From positions 496,001 through 560,000 of the forward strand of contig NZ_AUUA01000001.1 in the NCBI RefSeq assembly GCF_000439085.1: DNA of 64,000 nt, in the 5' to 3' direction. A model generated the notes under the pieces. The model saw only the letters and a list, made by a program, of their open reading frames with translations. It did not search any database and was not told the origin of the DNA. Within the stretch, counting starts at the first letter, position 1. The number at the start of each line of letters is the position of its first letter. The stretch comes from Leminorella grimontii ATCC 33999 = DSM 5078 (GTDB taxonomy: Bacteria > Pseudomonadota > Gammaproteobacteria > Enterobacterales > Enterobacteriaceae). Position numbers and translations under genes: made by a program. Shown here piece after piece: positions 62,345 through 64,000 of this stretch.

Positions 62345-64000
62345 CTAGTTCGCTGCCTTCAGCCTTTGTAATACCGCATCTCGCGGCCCGTCGAGAACGA
62401 CGCTTCCCTGGCTCATAACGATAATCCGGTCTACCAGCCTTAGCGGTGCGTGCCGGTGCGTAACGACAACAAACGTTTTGTCCTTAATGTGTTCGCTCAG
62501 AGCGCTAACGACATGATTTTCTAGAGTTTCATCCATATTGGCCGTCGGTTCGTCCAAAAGCAGGATAGGGGAGTCTCGGAGCAGCGTTCTGGCCAGCAAA
62601 AGCGTTTGTTTCTGGCCTCCGGAGAGCCCTCGTCCACCTTCTGCTATAGAGAGCTCTAGCCCCTGGCCCGTTTTTAGCAGGCTGGCGGCGCCGGCAATAT
62701 TGAGCGCTTCGACAATTTTTTCTAATGACGTTTGGGGCTTGCCCATGATCAGATTGTCTCGGATCGTGCCGTGAAAGAGCTGGGCGCTTTGCGGAAGGTA
62801 GGCAATATCCCGGCGAACGTCGTTGTTGCTGATGTCCTTCATCGTCAGACCGTCAAGCAGCAGCTCCCCTTCGGTCGTTTCGGCGATGCCTGAAATCAGT
62901 CGCAGCAGCGTTGATTTACCCGCGCCAATAGAACCGAGAACGGCGACTTTTTCTCCAGGACTGATTTCCAGCCCGCCGATATCCAGCGCCATCGGCGCTT
63001 CAGGATTAAAGCGATACTTAACGTTTTTCAGACTGAAATGACCACGGATTGCATCAGTATGGAGCGTTTCGCTAAACGGTTTCTGGTCCAGCGGCTTTTT
63101 CAAAAATTCGTCTAATCCGGTTTTTGCCATTTTGGCATGCTGCCAGCGGGTTAATACCTGAGCCAGCTGGCCAAGGGGCGCAACTGTGCGGCTGGAAAGG
63201 ATGGAACAGGCGATAAGCGTACCGGTGGTAATGTCATTTTCAATAACCAGATAGACGCCAATAGCGATAACGCTGATGTAGACCAGCTGCTGAACGAACT
63301 GGCACCAGTTGGTAATCAGGCTGCCCCAATGACGCTGTTCAAGAGAGATTTGCGCCGTTGTTGCGTTACAGCCGTTCCAGGTACGCAAGAAGCGATCTTC
63401 GGACTGCATGATCTTAATGTCTTCCAGGCCTTCGACGGTTTCTACCAGCATGGCGTTACGAATGGCGCTTTCGCGGATCCCCTGTTGCGACAGGCGCGCA
63501 AGCGGCCACTGGGCGATTAATCCCGGTATAATGACAAGAGGAATAGCCAGCAGTGGCGCAAAGGCTAAAGGACCGCCGATAAAGGCAATAACGCCGATGA
63601 ATATCAGAATGAAGGGCATATCCACCATGGCGACGACCGTCGTAGACGTCAACAGCTCTCGGATATGTTCGATTTCTCTGAGCTGAGCAACAAAGGCGCC
63701 GGTAGAATTGGGTCTGGCATCGTTCTTCATGCGCAGCGCGCGTGAAAAGAACATTCCCGACATAAAAAGATCCGTTTTCTTACCAATCGCGTCGGCCAAG
63801 TGGCTGCGGGCAAGCCTCAGCATCATGTCCATGAGTAGCGCAACGACAACGCCGATAAATAATACCCAAAGCGTATTGTAGGACTGTGCGGGAATGACGC
63901 GGTCATATATCTGCATGGAGAAAAGGGCGCTGGAAAGCGCCAGAATGTTGCCGAACAGGGCACCCAGCGCAATTTGTCCATAAAATTTGAGATCTTTTTT
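62345..64000 (-). CDS. Type I secretion ABC transporter/ATPase, 5'-truncated at window edge (LapB-like)
   Basis: The visible 551 residues have six membrane helices of an ABC exporter (from about MQIYDRVIPAQSYNTLWVLF) and a nucleotide-binding domain with Walker A GSIGAGKSTLL, signature LSGGQKQTLLLARTLL, Walker B ILLLDEPTANMDE, and H-loop VVTHR. The reading frame stays open from the ATG at 63916 to the window edge, so that ATG is internal and the N-terminus (including any C39-like domain) is missing. The MQIYDRV(I/L)P motif is typical of RTX/Lap exporters. Together with the HlyD and TolC genes it forms a complete exporter; its substrate gene should lie further right. Confidence 0.9.
   Translation of the reverse strand, partial: KKDLKFYGQIALGALFGNILALSSALFSMQIYDRVIPAQSYNTLWVLFIGVVVALLMDMMLRLARSHLADAIGKKTDLFMSGMFFSRALRMKNDARPNSTGAFVAQLREIEHIRELLTSTTVVAMVDMPFILIFIGVIAFIGGPLAFAPLLAIPLVIIPGLIAQWPLARLSQQGIRESAIRNAMLVETVEGLEDIKIMQSEDRFLRTWNGCNATTAQISLEQRHWGSLITNWCQFVQQLVYISVIAIGVYLVIENDITTGTLIACSILSSRTVAPLGQLAQVLTRWQHAKMAKTGLDEFLKKPLDQKPFSETLHTDAIRGHFSLKNVKYRFNPEAPMALDIGGLEISPGEKVAVLGSIGAGKSTLLRLISGIAETTEGELLLDGLTMKDISNNDVRRDIAYLPQSAQLFHGTIRDNLIMGKPQTSLEKIVEALNIAGAASLLKTGQGLELSIAEGGRGLSGGQKQTLLLARTLLRDSPILLLDEPTANMDETLENHVVSALSEHIKDKTFVVVTHRHAPLRLVDRIIVMSQGSVVLDGPRDAVLQRLKAAN

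Overview
The window is chromosomal DNA of a gamma-proteobacterium of the order Enterobacterales that is not a close Escherichia or Salmonella. Almost every housekeeping protein aligns end to end with a known E. coli protein (FNR, PntAB, HrpA, PpsA, AroH, LdhA, TtcA, Amn), and long stretches keep E. coli neighbour order (ppsR next to aroH and ppsA; ydiK/ydiJ/menI; nifJ-ydbJ-hslJ-ldhA-ydbH-ynbE-ydbL; ydgH next to pntAB; fnr near uspE). These blocks are joined differently and carry extra genes. A lineage such as Budviciaceae or a relative would fit, but the genus cannot be fixed by eye. No rRNA, tRNA, CRISPR array or complete insertion sequence was seen.

Layout. 1-6240: a possible CRP-controlled 25-residue ORF, a DUF1090 periplasmic protein, an unknown protein, the exporter tqsA, a Tat-exported HD-domain protein, a divergent YidD-like protein with a Cys-rich tail, and ltaE. 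6240-14000: nlpC, a YafY-type WYL regulator with its probable target (a VOC protein), lplA, aroH, ppsR, and divergent ppsA. 14148-17036: a large autotransporter. 17121-24015: ydiK, then the ydiJ-menI-zntB cluster, then ttcA. 24475-34724: an orphan IS1 InsA-like gene, nifJ, a candidate small RNA, ydbJ, hslJ, ldhA, the ydbH-ynbE-ydbL lipid-transport operon, and azoR. 34930-46855: hrpA, ydgH, pntAB, uspE, amn, fnr.

47479-55499 is a Fur-box-controlled iron-uptake operon of the Fet/P19 type: an FTR1 permease, the P19 periplasmic protein, a DUF2318 membrane protein with a YHS-like tail, two FtsX-type permeases, an ATPase, a TlpA-like lipoprotein and a small c-type cytochrome. From 55550 onward the DNA becomes AT-rich and looks accessory. 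It holds an AraC-type regulator behind a large dyad, a DUF3313 lipoprotein, a 25-residue membrane peptide, a 280-bp stretch dense in inverted repeats with a minus-strand terminator, a LuxR-type regulator lacking the usual phospho-acceptor Asp, and a Lap/Bap-like type I secretion operon (TolC, HlyD, ABC) that runs off the right edge. Its adhesin or other substrate would lie outside the window.

Themes. Several genes belong to anaerobic and pyruvate metabolism (fnr, nifJ, ldhA, ppsA with ppsR, pntAB). Iron handling (fet operon, FTR1) and cell-surface biogenesis (autotransporter, ydbH operon, type I secretion, lipoproteins) make up most of the rest. The least explained stretches are the minus-strand candidate RNA near 28.8 kb, the structured interval near 58.2-58.46 kb, and the two well-supported 25-residue ORFs.
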